In this document: positions 25,301 through 33,260 of the stretch, piece by piece
How positions within the stretch are numbered: position 1 is the first letter of the stretch
Layout of the letters: each line of letters opens with the position of its first letter
Source of the DNA: Planctomycetota bacterium
Lineage (GTDB): Bacteria > Planctomycetota > UBA1135 > GCA-002686595
Assembly (NCBI GenBank): GCA_016220085.1
Contig: JACRIN010000031.1
Location: 1-57,536 of the forward strand
Length of the DNA stretch: 57,536 nt
Direction of reading: 5' to 3'
Program-made: the position numbers and the translations under genes
Notes under the pieces: generated by a model
What the model saw: only the letters and a program-made list of their open reading frames with translations
What the model was told of the DNA's origin: nothing
Database searches by the model: none

Positions 25301-27432
25301 AGCACCAGCAGTGGAAGAACGAGGTCGCCGAGCTCGGCTACGGCGGGATGTTGCGCGCGGCGCTCGATTTCAACGCGCGAGGCGACTGGAGCTCGAAACG
25401 CGACACCGCGCACTACTTGGTGCTGGAGCTGCCGCTGCCGGCCGGCGCGCGCCTGCTCGAGGGCAGTCTCAGCGCCAACGTGTTGCATCACGAGGAGCGC
25501 GACGGCGTGCTCTTCCTGCACCTCGGTCAATGCGTGAACTGGGTACGTCTCGACTACACGCTGGTCGGCGTCGTGCCGGGCAAGTACCGCGTCGCGCCGC
25601 CGGTCCTGCGCAGCCTCTACGAGCCCGAGCGGATGTCGATCGGCGAAGCGAAGGCGCTGACGGTGCTCGCGAAGGGCGAGACGTCGAAGGACTCCTACCG
25701 CGCGACGCCCGACGAGCTCTTCCACTTCGGCAAGGCGTTGTACGACGACGGCGACCTCGAGGGCGCGCGCGTGCGCTTGCAACAGCTCTTCGACGAGTGG
25801 GAGGCGAAGCTCTCCGAGCAGACGCGCACGCAAGCCGCCGGCTGGCTGCTGTTCGCCAACATCGAGCGCAAGGCGTCGCGCGACATCGTGCGCTACTTCG
25901 AGATCTTGAAGGAGAAGAACCCGGACCTCTACGTGCCGTTCGACAAGGTCATGGCGGTCGGCGCGGCGTATCGCGAGATCGAGGAGCACGAGCGCGCGCT
26001 CACGATCTTCCGAGCGACGATCGAGGAGACGTTCGGCAAGGAGCTGCGCGTCGTCGGAACGCTCGAGGAACAGAACGAGCCGTACGACGCGATCCAGACG
26101 ATGCAGCGGCTGTGCCGCGAGTATCCCGACGCGGCGTCGGTCGTCGTGGCGTCGTTGTCGCTCTCGGACAAGCTGCTGAAGCTCGCTCCGGTCGCGTCGC
26201 GCGATCCGGAGCTCGTCGCGAAGGGCATCGATCGCGGGATGTTGACCGTGCGCGGCGTGTTGGAGCTCCAGCGCTTCCTCGCCGCGTACGTGCTCGATCC
26301 GCTCGCGCCCGAGGCGGGCCTCAACCTGGTGACCGCGCACCTCGCGATCGACGACTACAAGACCGCGGCGAAGCTCGGCGGCGAGTTCGCGGTCGCTTTC
26401 GGCGAGCCGCGGTTCTCCGACGCGTTCGCGTACGCGCGTGCGGTCGCGGAGTGGTACCTCGGCCGCGACGACGAGTCGCTGAAAGCGCTCGAGCGCATCG
26501 CGAATGCCGAGTACGCGGCCGCCGACGGCACGAAGTCGCCGTCGCCGAACCGCGACCTCGCGCTCTACATCCTCGGGCAGATCCACCATGCCCGTCAGGA
26601 GTTCGGCAAGGCGGCCGGCTACTACGAGCGCGTGCAGGAGCTCTTCGCCGACGCGCGCGAAGCGGTGGCCGGCTTCCGCGAGCGCATGATCTCGGTCGAG
26701 GAGCTGACGACCGCTCGTCCCGGTGCACGCGTCGAAGTCGAGATCGAGCATCGCAACGTCAAGGAAGCGGAGCTGCTCGTCTATCCCGTCGACCTGATGA
26801 CTCTCTACCTCCGCGAGCGCAATCTCTCGCGCGTCACGCAGGTCAATCTCTCCGGGATCGCGCCGAAGCTGCAGCGCAAGGTCGAGCTCGCGAGCACCGA
26901 CGCGATGCGTCCGACGAAGACCAAGGTCACGCTCGACCTGAAGGAGCCCGGCGCGTACCTCGTGATGTGCCGCGGCGGCGATCTGCACGCGTCGGGGCTC
27001 GTGTTGCTCACGCAGCTCGAACTCGAAGTCCGCGAAGAGCCCGCGACCGGCCACATGCGCGTCCAGGTCTCCGACCAGAAGACCCACGCGTACGTGCGCG
27101 GCGTCGACGTGCGCGTGATCGGCGCGCGCAACCGCGACTTCCTCTCGGGCCGCACCGATCCGCGCGGGCTCTTCGTCACCGAAGGCATCGTCGGGAACGC
27201 GACCGTGATCGCGCGGACCGACGAACGTCACTACGCGTTCCACCGCGGCACGGTCGCGCACGCGTTCGAGCAAGCCGGCAAGCGCATCGCGCCGCCGGGC
27301 CAAACCGGCAACGAGGACTACTTCCAGAACGTCACGGGGCTGAACCGCGCCGTGCAGGACCAGCGCGAGCAGAACTTCGTCGAGGAAGTCCGCAAGGACC
27401 GCCAGGGAGTGCAGATCCGCACGGTGCGCTGA
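19387..27432 (+). CDS. giant alpha-2-macroglobulin-like secreted protein with TPR modules (2681 aa)
   Basis: A signal peptide covers about residues 1-32. Residues 45-560 are TPR-like helical repeats. An MG1-like beta domain lies at about 575-770, then the MG2-type start VVYTDRPAYRPGE (about 777). The A2M core motif VVTDANGKATVKAK...STRWR lies at about 1385-1405 and a terpenoid-cyclase-like alpha/alpha barrel with QRTDGHWSW at about 1670. A second TPR block spans about 2060-2440 and a second MG1-like/carboxypeptidase-regulatory-like domain lies at 2446-2681. Bacterial A2Ms trap proteases through a thioester CxEQ. The corresponding place (near LLGACETLAL, about 1628) lacks Glu-Gln, so covalent trapping is not expected. 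A Gly-rich linker at about 1335-1365 could be the bait region. No penicillin-binding protein 1C gene is adjacent, unlike in proteobacteria. Confidence 0.9.
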   Translation: MTQQSQRGSSLLQAFFLVTLATLACFAPAHSAEDSGAAKPAAAPTEPGVPDGVRAALLAHEWDRALGALDKAKVDQPQFTDWWTYLRGTVLARAKQNDAAFAAFDAVERASPPSEWRHKARFARADLLRELGRAKDAEAIYEAEARRLLSESRQEELAKIYLDAADALSTPPAKPTPNAPPLDWNRAAVLYRKALELDVGAAIRERALYRVMVCLQSSANAAQAVQVSNEYRDAFDPTKAKSNPVGEHLFEVLYRRAECQRSLGLNDLARRDLEDLIAAIDGVRAKREPWGDWLAGQTQALQSELARIDGDAHRAIGDTYGDDANSVRLAVAAIERFLAKFPSHPKHAEAEQSIGLRYARAGLDEDALKAFDAFLRRAEPTDPVAREGFARLHANALFNKGEVLTRQKRFELAIAAFAEYVARFSTGAEWSRAQAGILAAEFARGDALRDDRKYAEARNVWTSCLERYPLDPRAAPTSFAIGATFAAEARSLTAGDPKRNELFRSAIEQWRRVVAKYPNTDPASQSLYSIGELEERELGELERAVEDYQACSFGTSAGDARTALVRMTEPALTITSEKAWRTATAPRVKVDVRNLEKLKVDVFALDLEAYFRKQLSHVAVEDLDLDLIAPDRTVERSVEGYAKYQPIAFELELPVKGPGVWAIAVTAGELRATTLVVSSDIDVIVRSAAKELLVFAEDMVREKPAKAVRVLVAGVNKDGVPTVREAITGEDGTVRVDVSEFEGASASVLALREGHYAAAGGATRNPSTSTPRMPRGVVYTDRPAYRPGELVHWRAILREVQDGRFGFTAGKAYDVIVSDAQGRVVSKKKVTLSEFGTLASDVVLDEFAIVGDWRIACSTPNGPSFFGAFQVQQYQLPKVELELSTPREIYFRGERVDVTARAKFYWGEPVANAKLAAMLPDGRVLELSTDAQGKAEFGFETRDFAAETSLSYSATLSEEGLTTQDSVFVAVHEFRAYVGVKNDVYLAGSSFDVTVGTPGVDGKPVSRPMKLVAVKHEFVDGCTTETQVGEWSLTTDAVNGEAHQAITLARGGAYVLRASGVDRFGNPVVGERSVEISGDEDAQRLRWLVDTHVFEVGAKATLTLVDREADGLALLTIESDTFLEHRILALKKGTNSVELALDHAHFPSFTAAVAMMRPGALFTDEVQLSVRRALRVEVEPESPDCKPGEDASFRIATFDQLGRPVSAELSLALVDEAVFGLWGDTLPDVRALFDAAEERRGNFSTSSSATFRYHGETRTIAAAVLAEQARAKEEGAWDANQAELLRGLGYEGEASADAFVGGAARLALGRPRAGAPGAPPPSDAAEKTIGSGGHYGTGVPSVYAARQAGGRGKGRGGQATGKVYRGPGDTVPANVAALETFDTAYWSPSVVTDANGKATVKAKIPERSTRWRVVAVGADKGQLFGQTRASLVSKEEFFVELRAPLWLTEGDAPRCTARVHNLTGLRGTAKLVLRATRGNDVKVYPLDVTLGDANETEVVFPALEPLAGGGDLQLDLEATGELDGSAAAGTRAESVSARPYRPVAKSSVRSGVRPWGVDLAAAKSGVLEGSASIELQLDPKRKTSGRSLEIALGPNVDALLVNAALGNDGFLLRAPGDGHATNAADLLGACETLALVEASGRAENPEHARLFERAQGLVARLVAAQRTDGHWSWIGTEQEPHVETSSLALVALARARARGVPVFDAALTNGRAALLKSFREAPQQADELKAMLSWALAENEQGDFGALNRLHRERATLSPAALAYTALALAAMNRGPMAAEVADVLETKSFVQEGPKRCAFATEGNIAWSRSRLAMNALAAVALERAKPTSAKLPAVIEELLATRPWYDGRARGLAIAAIAMWRGKTQPSNERMRVKISCAGLEAATVDFSTERPGETLSWDVPDELPAKLSIAFELEGRGRPHFSAVLRGFTGDLDQKRSEELSLRYHDYLAAAPRHRGREIPTGFGAIDGQHQQWKNEVAELGYGGMLRAALDFNARGDWSSKRDTAHYLVLELPLPAGARLLEGSLSANVLHHEERDGVLFLHLGQCVNWVRLDYTLVGVVPGKYRVAPPVLRSLYEPERMSIGEAKALTVLAKGETSKDSYRATPDELFHFGKALYDDGDLEGARVRLQQLFDEWEAKLSEQTRTQAAGWLLFANIERKASRDIVRYFEILKEKNPDLYVPFDKVMAVGAAYREIEEHERALTIFRATIEETFGKELRVVGTLEEQNEPYDAIQTMQRLCREYPDAASVVVASLSLSDKLLKLAPVASRDPELVAKGIDRGMLTVRGVLELQRFLAAYVLDPLAPEAGLNLVTAHLAIDDYKTAAKLGGEFAVAFGEPRFSDAFAYARAVAEWYLGRDDESLKALERIANAEYAAADGTKSPSPNRDLALYILGQIHHARQEFGKAAGYYERVQELFADAREAVAGFRERMISVEELTTARPGARVEVEIEHRNVKEAELLVYPVDLMTLYLRERNLSRVTQVNLSGIAPKLQRKVELASTDAMRPTKTKVTLDLKEPGAYLVMCRGGDLHASGLVLLTQLELEVREEPATGHMRVQVSDQKTHAYVRGVDVRVIGARNRDFLSGRTDPRGLFVTEGIVGNATVIARTDERHYAFHRGTVAHAFEQAGKRIAPPGQTGNEDYFQNVTGLNRAVQDQREQNFVEEVRKDRQGVQIRTVR

Positions 27433-27603
27433 CGTTCGCCACGAATGCCGCCGACTCGTCCGTGAACGTGTCGGCGAACGCACGTCGCGCTGGGAGCCAC
27501 GGCCTCGCCGCCGACTCGGGCCGCGTCGCGCGGGCGGTGCGAGCGCGCGGCCGCGGAGTTCGGGGCGCGCCGTCCTCGTCGTGTGCGCAGGTTTGCCGAA
27601 AGA

Positions 27604-27643
27604 GCGCGAGGCCGAGTGCTCGAGCGAGCCTCCGGCCTCGCGC
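27604..27643. terminator. long inverted repeat between convergent genes, probable bidirectional terminator
   Basis: GCGCGAGGCCG at 27604-27614 is perfectly complementary to CGGCCTCGCGC at 27633-27643, with an 18-base loop that itself contains CGAGTGCTCG. It is followed by GTTTC on the plus strand and CTCTTTC on the minus strand, so the U tracts are weak. It sits between the convergent macroglobulin and beta-propeller genes. Its outer stem (GCGCGAGG/CCTCGCGCG) is the same as that of the terminator at 5044-5073. Nothing else is supported in the 258-base gap. Confidence 0.65.
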
Positions 27644-27690
27644 GTTTCACAGCCGGCGTTCCTCGATCGCCGCCCGCCGATCGGTCGACG

Positions 27691-30486
27691 TCACGGACCG
27701 ACGGTGGCGCTGAGCGCGTTGGTCAGGTTCGTCGTGCTCGGGCTCGCCGGGTCGCGACTCCAGTACTGGCCCCAGAAGTTCGCGCCCTGCACCAACGCGG
27801 GATCGGAACCGCCCGCGATGAACGCGTTGAAGTCGTAGTTGAAGGTGCCGCCGCACGTGCCGCTGCCGCCGGAGTTGATCACCGTCGTGCGCTCGAGCGG
27901 AGCCTTGACGCACAGGTGACCGCCCTGGAACGGCACGCCGTTCGGACCGACGGTCGAATAGAAGAAGAGCCCGTTGACGTTCGCGCGCACGAGCGTCGCG
28001 GTGACGACGAAGCCCGACCCGGCGCTCGCGCTCGGAGTGCCGGTCCACGCGATCGGCGGCGTGCAGCCTTGCGAGTTCGTCTTCGACGTGCAGTAGCTCG
28101 TCACCGGCGTCGTGAGCTCGAGACGCGTCACGCCGTCGCCGAGCGGCGCCGCGACGAAGCCGACCTGCGCGCTGGTGTCGAAGCTCATCGCCGCGGGCGG
28201 CGTGGTCGTGTTCAGGACCTGCGCGATCGCTCCGGTCGCCGTGTCGATCACCGAAACGAAGCCCGACTTGCCGAACGCGAGCTTCGGGCCGGGCCCGAGC
28301 GAGACCGTCCAGTTGCCCGACGCCGCGTACACGCACGAACCCGACGGCGTGATCGCGAGCGCTTGCGGGTAGTCGCTGACCGCGAGGTTCTGCGTCATCA
28401 CGCCGCTCGCGAGGTCGATGCCGCCGACCTTCTGGTCGTTGAAGTTGCAGACCCAGAGCTTGGTCGCCGCGGCGTCGACCACGAGCTCGCCCGGCGCGTT
28501 GCCGACGTTGTAGCTCGCGGTCACCGCGCTGCCCGCGCCGGCGTTCACGATCGCGACCACCTTGTTCGTGTTCTTGAGCGACACGAAGAGGCGCGCGTCG
28601 TCCGCCTGGAAGACCGCCTCGGCGGGGAAGCTCGTCACCGGCACGTTCGCGACCACCGACCACGTCGTCGTGTCGATCAGCGTCACGACGTTGGTGAAGC
28701 TGCCGCACACGGCGAGCGTCAGACCGTCGTGGCTGAGCGTCATCCCGCTCGTCTGGTTGAACATGTAGCCGGTGCTGCCCATGTCGCCGGTGGAGAGCTT
28801 CGGCCCCGCGACCGAGAGCGTGTTGAGGTCGATGCGCCACACGCCGTCGCCGCTCGAGACGACCGCGAGGTACGCGTATTGACCGTTGGGCGAGATCTCG
28901 ACTTCGCTCGCGCGCGTCGAGATCGCGATCGGAGTCACCGCGAACGTCGAGAGGTCGATCACCGAAGCGAACGTCGAGTCGAGGTTCGCGACGACCGCCT
29001 TCGAGCCGTCCGGCGTGATCGCGACGTCCGCCGGGCGGTCGCCGACGTCGACGATCGCGAGCACGGCGCCGGTGCTCGCGTCGAGGACGGTCGTGGTGTC
29101 GCTCAGCAGGTTCGTCGTCACCGCGATCGAGCCGTCGGCGGAAACCTCGACGTCGCGCGTCGCGTCGGCTTCGGGCGGCGCACCGCTCGGCACGTTGGCT
29201 TCGAGGAAGCCCGCGGCGCCGTTGGTGTTGAAGACCAACATGTTCTCGCCGTTGTGGCTCGCGACCATCGCGGCGCGCTGGCCGCTCGGAGCGACGGCAC
29301 CTGCGTACGTGTTGACGATGTTGTTGAGGTCCTTGACCGCGCTTTGCGAGGCCCACGAGATCAACGTGCCCTTGTAGCCGACCGCGAGCAGGTAGAGCCC
29401 GTCGGGCGTCGGCAGGAAACCGTTGACGCTGTTGGTCGAGATCGCGCCGGAGAACACGCCGGTCGAAAGGTCGACGATGCGCGTCGCGTTGAGCACCGCG
29501 ACCGCCGCCTTGGTGCCGTCGCTCTTGATCGCGATCGGCTCGTCGAGATCGACCGGCGACGTGAAAACGTTCGTGATCGTCTGCGTCGCGACGTCGATCA
29601 CCGAGACCTTGCGCACGGCCGAGAAGTGCGAAACGACCGCCTTGGTGCCGTTCGGGGTCATCGCGATGCCGCGCGGCGCGAGGTCGCACGCGACCGACGT
29701 CACCGTGCCCGCGACGAGGTCGAAGTAGTCGATCTGGTTTGCGAGGTTGTCGGGGTGGATCGCGAGCGTCTCGCTCGGCACCACGAAGCCGTTGATCGTC
29801 GACGTGAGCACGCCGGGCTCGAACGAGATGCTCGTCAAGCTCTGGAAGCCCGCGCCAGGGATGCGGAAGAGCTCGGTCGCGCTCGCCACGTCGATCACGG
29901 ACACGCTCTGCGCGGCCGCGTTGCCGATTACGGCCTTGGCGCCGCTCGGCGTGAAGCGCGCGAACATCGGTTGGTCGCCGACGGGGACGACGGCGAGCTC
30001 GACGCCGCTCGAAAGGTCGAGGATCGACGCCGTGTCCTCCCAGAGGTTCGCGGTGACCGCGTGCACTCCGTCCGCGGCGATCGCGATGTCGTTGGGCGAG
30101 CCGGAGAGCGCGATCGTCTTCACGAGTACGCGCGTCGCCGCGTCGAACACGAGCACATTCTGCGACGTGCGGTGCGCGACGACGATGCGCGTCGCGTCGG
30201 GCGTGAACGCCATCGCGGTCGGCGTGTCGCCCTCGGGCGCGACGCCGGTGGTGAAGAAGCTCTGACCGAGCGTGCCGCACGCCGCCGCGAGGCTCGCGTC
30301 GTGGTTTTTCGACCCGATGACGACTCCGTCGACGACGCGTCGCGCGTGCGTTCCGTCGAGCGTCACGCTCGGCGCGTCGGCGTCGGGCGACTCCGCGGCC
30401 CAGGCGAACGCCTGCTGCGCGCGAGCGACGCCGACGGAGGTGAGGACGGAGAGGAGGACGAGGGGCAGAGCGAGTTGGTGACGCAC
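27691..30486 (-). CDS. secreted YncE-like beta-propeller protein (931 aa)
   Basis: A signal peptide ends at VARAQ (about residue 24). Residues 70-790 contain many repeats of the type 'TPDGTKAVV...VIDVATxTV', each forming blades of seven-bladed YncE/NHL-like propellers (FTPDATRIVVAHRTSQNV, AIAADGVHAVTAN and similar). There are probably two propellers. From about residue 797 a Cys-containing C-terminal domain begins with YCTSKTNSQGC and has GLFFYST, FQGGHLCV and YDFNAFIAGG. It is shared with the next secreted protein and resembles C-terminal domains of planctomycete surface proteins. The GTG start has GGAG seven bases upstream. Function is unknown; binding or adhesion outside the cell is likely. 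Confidence 0.85.
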   Translation of the reverse strand: MRHQLALPLVLLSVLTSVGVARAQQAFAWAAESPDADAPSVTLDGTHARRVVDGVVIGSKNHDASLAAACGTLGQSFFTTGVAPEGDTPTAMAFTPDATRIVVAHRTSQNVLVFDAATRVLVKTIALSGSPNDIAIAADGVHAVTANLWEDTASILDLSSGVELAVVPVGDQPMFARFTPSGAKAVIGNAAAQSVSVIDVASATELFRIPGAGFQSLTSISFEPGVLTSTINGFVVPSETLAIHPDNLANQIDYFDLVAGTVTSVACDLAPRGIAMTPNGTKAVVSHFSAVRKVSVIDVATQTITNVFTSPVDLDEPIAIKSDGTKAAVAVLNATRIVDLSTGVFSGAISTNSVNGFLPTPDGLYLLAVGYKGTLISWASQSAVKDLNNIVNTYAGAVAPSGQRAAMVASHNGENMLVFNTNGAAGFLEANVPSGAPPEADATRDVEVSADGSIAVTTNLLSDTTTVLDASTGAVLAIVDVGDRPADVAITPDGSKAVVANLDSTFASVIDLSTFAVTPIAISTRASEVEISPNGQYAYLAVVSSGDGVWRIDLNTLSVAGPKLSTGDMGSTGYMFNQTSGMTLSHDGLTLAVCGSFTNVVTLIDTTTWSVVANVPVTSFPAEAVFQADDARLFVSLKNTNKVVAIVNAGAGSAVTASYNVGNAPGELVVDAAATKLWVCNFNDQKVGGIDLASGVMTQNLAVSDYPQALAITPSGSCVYAASGNWTVSLGPGPKLAFGKSGFVSVIDTATGAIAQVLNTTTPPAAMSFDTSAQVGFVAAPLGDGVTRLELTTPVTSYCTSKTNSQGCTPPIAWTGTPSASAGSGFVVTATLVRANVNGLFFYSTVGPNGVPFQGGHLCVKAPLERTTVINSGGSGTCGGTFNYDFNAFIAGGSDPALVQGANFWGQYWSRDPASPSTTNLTNALSATVGP

Positions 30487-30613
30487 GGTTGAGCTCCCGG
30501 ATGCCGGCGCCGGGCGAAGCGCTCGGCGCGAAGAGCTCCGACTCTAACCGCGACGCGCGCGCAGCGGGGGCTGCGGAACTGTTCGGAGCGCGCAGCCCGC
30601 CCACGAAACGGAC

Positions 30614-30645
30614 GAGGCCGGCGCGGGGCCGGCCTCGTCGTTCGA
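30614..30645 (-). terminator. GC-rich hairpin terminator after the second surface protein
   Basis: ACGAGGCCGGC and GCCGGCCTCGT form a perfect stem of about 11 bp around a GCGG-type loop, placed 33-64 bases after the leftward stop at 30678. On the minus strand it is followed by CCGTTTCG, a weak U tract. It probably separates the two secreted-protein genes, so they are not one operon. Confidence 0.6.
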
Positions 30646-30677
30646 TCAGCACACCGCGGCGCCGCGCCGCGCGGCGA

Positions 30678-33155
30678 TCACGGGCAGATCTGGAAGGACA
30701 GGCCTTCCGAGAGGCTCGTGTTGAAGCCGCTGAAGTCCTGCGGGTCGCGCGACCACCATTGGCAGTACACGTTCGCGCCGGAGACCAGGTTCGGATCGGT
30801 GCCGCCCTGGATCAGCCCGTTGAAGTCGTACGAGTACGTGCCGGTGCAGTCGGCGCCCGACGGCGAGCCGCCGGAGGTCTGCACCGACGTACGGATCACC
30901 GGGAGCTTCACGCACAAGTGGCCGCCCTGGAACGACGCGCCGTTCGGCGTGAAGCCGTAGAAGAGCAGACCGTTCTTGTTGTTGAGGAAGGCCGTGCCCG
31001 TGACGTCGAACGCCGACGGGCTCGTCGCGCTCGGCGTGCCGAACGAGCCGATCAGCGGCGAGCAGAACTGCGAGTTGACCTTCGACGTGCAGTAGACGGT
31101 CGGAAGCGGACAGGTGTTGTACTTGGCCTCCGCGATCCACGTGCCCCAGGTGTTGCTGGTGCGCGCGTATTCCTGGATCGTCCACATGTTGGAGTCGTCG
31201 AGCGGGTCGACGCTGGTCAGGCTGTAGTCGCCCCAACGGTTGGTGCCGTTGCCGTCCAGGTTGTTGTACGCACCGAGGCCGGCCTGCACTTGGAAGGGCA
31301 CGCCGGTCTCGCCCGCGGCGTCGCCCGCGATGCGGCCGCACAGGTACGTGCCGACCCATTGGCTCGCGTTGGAGCCGCTGAAGCCGAACACGCAGTCGCC
31401 CGACGAGTTCACCGCGATCGACGGCATGAAGTAGTAGAGCGTCGCGCTGCTGATCGTGCCGACCTGTTGGGTCGACAACGTCGACGGATCGAGCTGGTAG
31501 AAGCGCACTGCCGCGCGGCTCGACACCGAAATGCAGTGCGTCGTCCAGATCGAGCCGTTGCGATAGATCGAGTTCATCAGTCGGCCCTCGAGCGTGTCGA
31601 GGCTCGTGTTGCTGCCGAGCGCGGGCGCGTTGGGCGGCGAGCTGTTCGACGTCACGGCGACCGTGCCGAGGTTCGTCAGCGTCGGCGCGGCCATCGGCGG
31701 GTTGACGCGGCGGACGCGCAGCGTCGTGCTGCCCGGGCGCGAGACGAGGTACTCGCCGGACGGCGTGCCGTACGTGACGCACGGCTGGATCGCACCTTCG
31801 TACGGCAGGTTGCGGAACGCGGTGACCGTGCCCATCGCCGGAACGCCGCCGAGCAGCGGCGCCTTGTCGACGGCGAAGATGCTCATCCCCGCGGGGACCA
31901 TGTAGCACGAGAAGTAGACGCCGTTCGCGTCGAAGCCGAGCGTCGGGTAGTCGGGCCAACGGCCGGCGTCGGCGCCTTGCGACACGTTGACGTTGGTCTT
32001 GAACCACGCACCGGTCGGATCGTTCGTCAGCGAGTACGCGAAGTACACGCGGTTCGAGAAGTTCGACGCGAGCACGACCCAGCGGCCGGCGTGCTGGTCG
32101 TAGCCGACGCGCGGATCGCCGACCGACGCGCCGAAGAAGCTCGTCAGCGAGACGTTGAGCACCCGCGTGCCGGTCGTGCGCGTGTACGCCGACAGGTTCG
32201 CGTTCACCGAGGCGAGGAAGTGGTTCGGACCGACCGCGCCCACCGTGTCCGGCGGGATCATGTTCGCGCCGGTGTCGCCGAATCGCGGGCCGACGAAGCT
32301 CATGCCGAGCGTCGGGTTGGTGCCGAGGCCGGCGAGCTTCTGCACGCCGTCGTCCGGCACGTTGCCGAGGCCCGACGGGAGCTTCTGCGTTTGCGGCGCG
32401 TGCACGAACTCGGCGCCGGATTGCGAGACGAACTCGCCGGAGCCCGTCTCCCACGAGAGCTCGGCGTACGGCGAGCCGGTGAGCTTCGCCCCGAACTCGG
32501 CGTCCTCGAAGTCGATCACGCGCGCCGCGCCGTCGACCTGGAACGCGAGGTCGTCGAGCCCGTACCAGCCGCCGCCGTCGACCGTCGCCTTCGCGAGGAC
32601 CTCGATGCGATCGACGCCCTTCAGATTCATCGCGAAGTACGACGGCGTCGCGTCGAGATCGGCGAACCAGTCGGTGCGCGCGACTTCGGTGCCCGACTTG
32701 TAGCCGACGATCTGCACGCCGGTCGACCACGCGTGCTCGTCGCCATGGCCGGTGAACCACGCGCCGTCGAGGTCGACGGGACGCGGGAAGCCGATGCCCA
32801 TTCGCGTGTCGCCCCACTTGTTGAAGGCGTAGCGCGTGCCGGAGTGCGGGAACTCCGCGAAGCGACGCGACGGCACCATCCACGTGCCTTGCGAGCCGTT
32901 GCGGGCCTTGGTGTTGATGCTCGGTTGCGCGGCGAGCGCGCGCTCGCGCTCGAGCACGACGTCGAACTCCTCGATCACGCCGGGCGCGACCGATTCGGAG
33001 CCGAGTTGCTCGCCCGCGACGGTGCCGATGGGCTCGCCAGCGTCGTCGAGCGCTTGCGTTTGCGGCGCCGGGACGGAACGCACGTCCTGGGCTTGCGTGG
33101 AGGTCGTCAGCGCGAAACAGATCGCGGCGACCGCTTGAGTGCGGAGGAAGGTCAT
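30678..33155 (-). CDS. secreted surface protein with shared C-terminal domain (825 aa)
   Basis: A signal peptide ends TQAQD (about residue 23). Residues 90-210 form a beta-sandwich-like region (GTRYAFNKWGDTR, DLDGAWFTGHG, VDRIEVLAKATVDGGGWYGLDDLAFQV). Residues 260-680 resemble a propeller built around GAVGPNHFLASVN, DPRVGYDQHAGRWVV and DYPTLGFDANGVYFS. From about 687 the C-terminal domain repeats that of the neighbouring protein: CTSKVNSQFC, LLFYGF, FQGGHLCVK, YDFNGLIQGG and WWSRDP. ATG 33155 follows a GGAGAAAGG-like Shine-Dalgarno. A strong ECF-type promoter lies about 105 bases upstream, suggesting control by the sigma factor encoded at 1870. Enzymatic function is not evident. Confidence 0.82.
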   Translation of the reverse strand: MTFLRTQAVAAICFALTTSTQAQDVRSVPAPQTQALDDAGEPIGTVAGEQLGSESVAPGVIEEFDVVLERERALAAQPSINTKARNGSQGTWMVPSRRFAEFPHSGTRYAFNKWGDTRMGIGFPRPVDLDGAWFTGHGDEHAWSTGVQIVGYKSGTEVARTDWFADLDATPSYFAMNLKGVDRIEVLAKATVDGGGWYGLDDLAFQVDGAARVIDFEDAEFGAKLTGSPYAELSWETGSGEFVSQSGAEFVHAPQTQKLPSGLGNVPDDGVQKLAGLGTNPTLGMSFVGPRFGDTGANMIPPDTVGAVGPNHFLASVNANLSAYTRTTGTRVLNVSLTSFFGASVGDPRVGYDQHAGRWVVLASNFSNRVYFAYSLTNDPTGAWFKTNVNVSQGADAGRWPDYPTLGFDANGVYFSCYMVPAGMSIFAVDKAPLLGGVPAMGTVTAFRNLPYEGAIQPCVTYGTPSGEYLVSRPGSTTLRVRRVNPPMAAPTLTNLGTVAVTSNSSPPNAPALGSNTSLDTLEGRLMNSIYRNGSIWTTHCISVSSRAAVRFYQLDPSTLSTQQVGTISSATLYYFMPSIAVNSSGDCVFGFSGSNASQWVGTYLCGRIAGDAAGETGVPFQVQAGLGAYNNLDGNGTNRWGDYSLTSVDPLDDSNMWTIQEYARTSNTWGTWIAEAKYNTCPLPTVYCTSKVNSQFCSPLIGSFGTPSATSPSAFDVTGTAFLNNKNGLLFYGFTPNGASFQGGHLCVKLPVIRTSVQTSGGSPSGADCTGTYSYDFNGLIQGGTDPNLVSGANVYCQWWSRDPQDFSGFNTSLSEGLSFQICP

Positions 33156-33260
33156 GGTGTCCGGAGAAAGGAGGGAGTGGCTGGGTGAAGGGATCCGATG
33201 CTGAATTCTGCCACGTGCGAGGCCGTCGGAGGGCCCGCGGCTACGAAGCATTAGGAGAGG

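Noticed and set aside
20443..27483. A 2346-codon open frame on the minus strand opposite the macroglobulin gene
   Set aside because: It is the GC-rich antisense shadow of the plus-strand gene. The translation is Arg/Ala/Glu/Leu-rich with no domain, while the plus strand shows signal peptide, TPR and A2M motifs.
27583..33188. Long plus-strand open frames opposite the secreted-protein genes
   Set aside because: They are Arg/Asp/Val/Ala-rich low-complexity shadow frames; the minus strand carries the signal peptides and repeat motifs.
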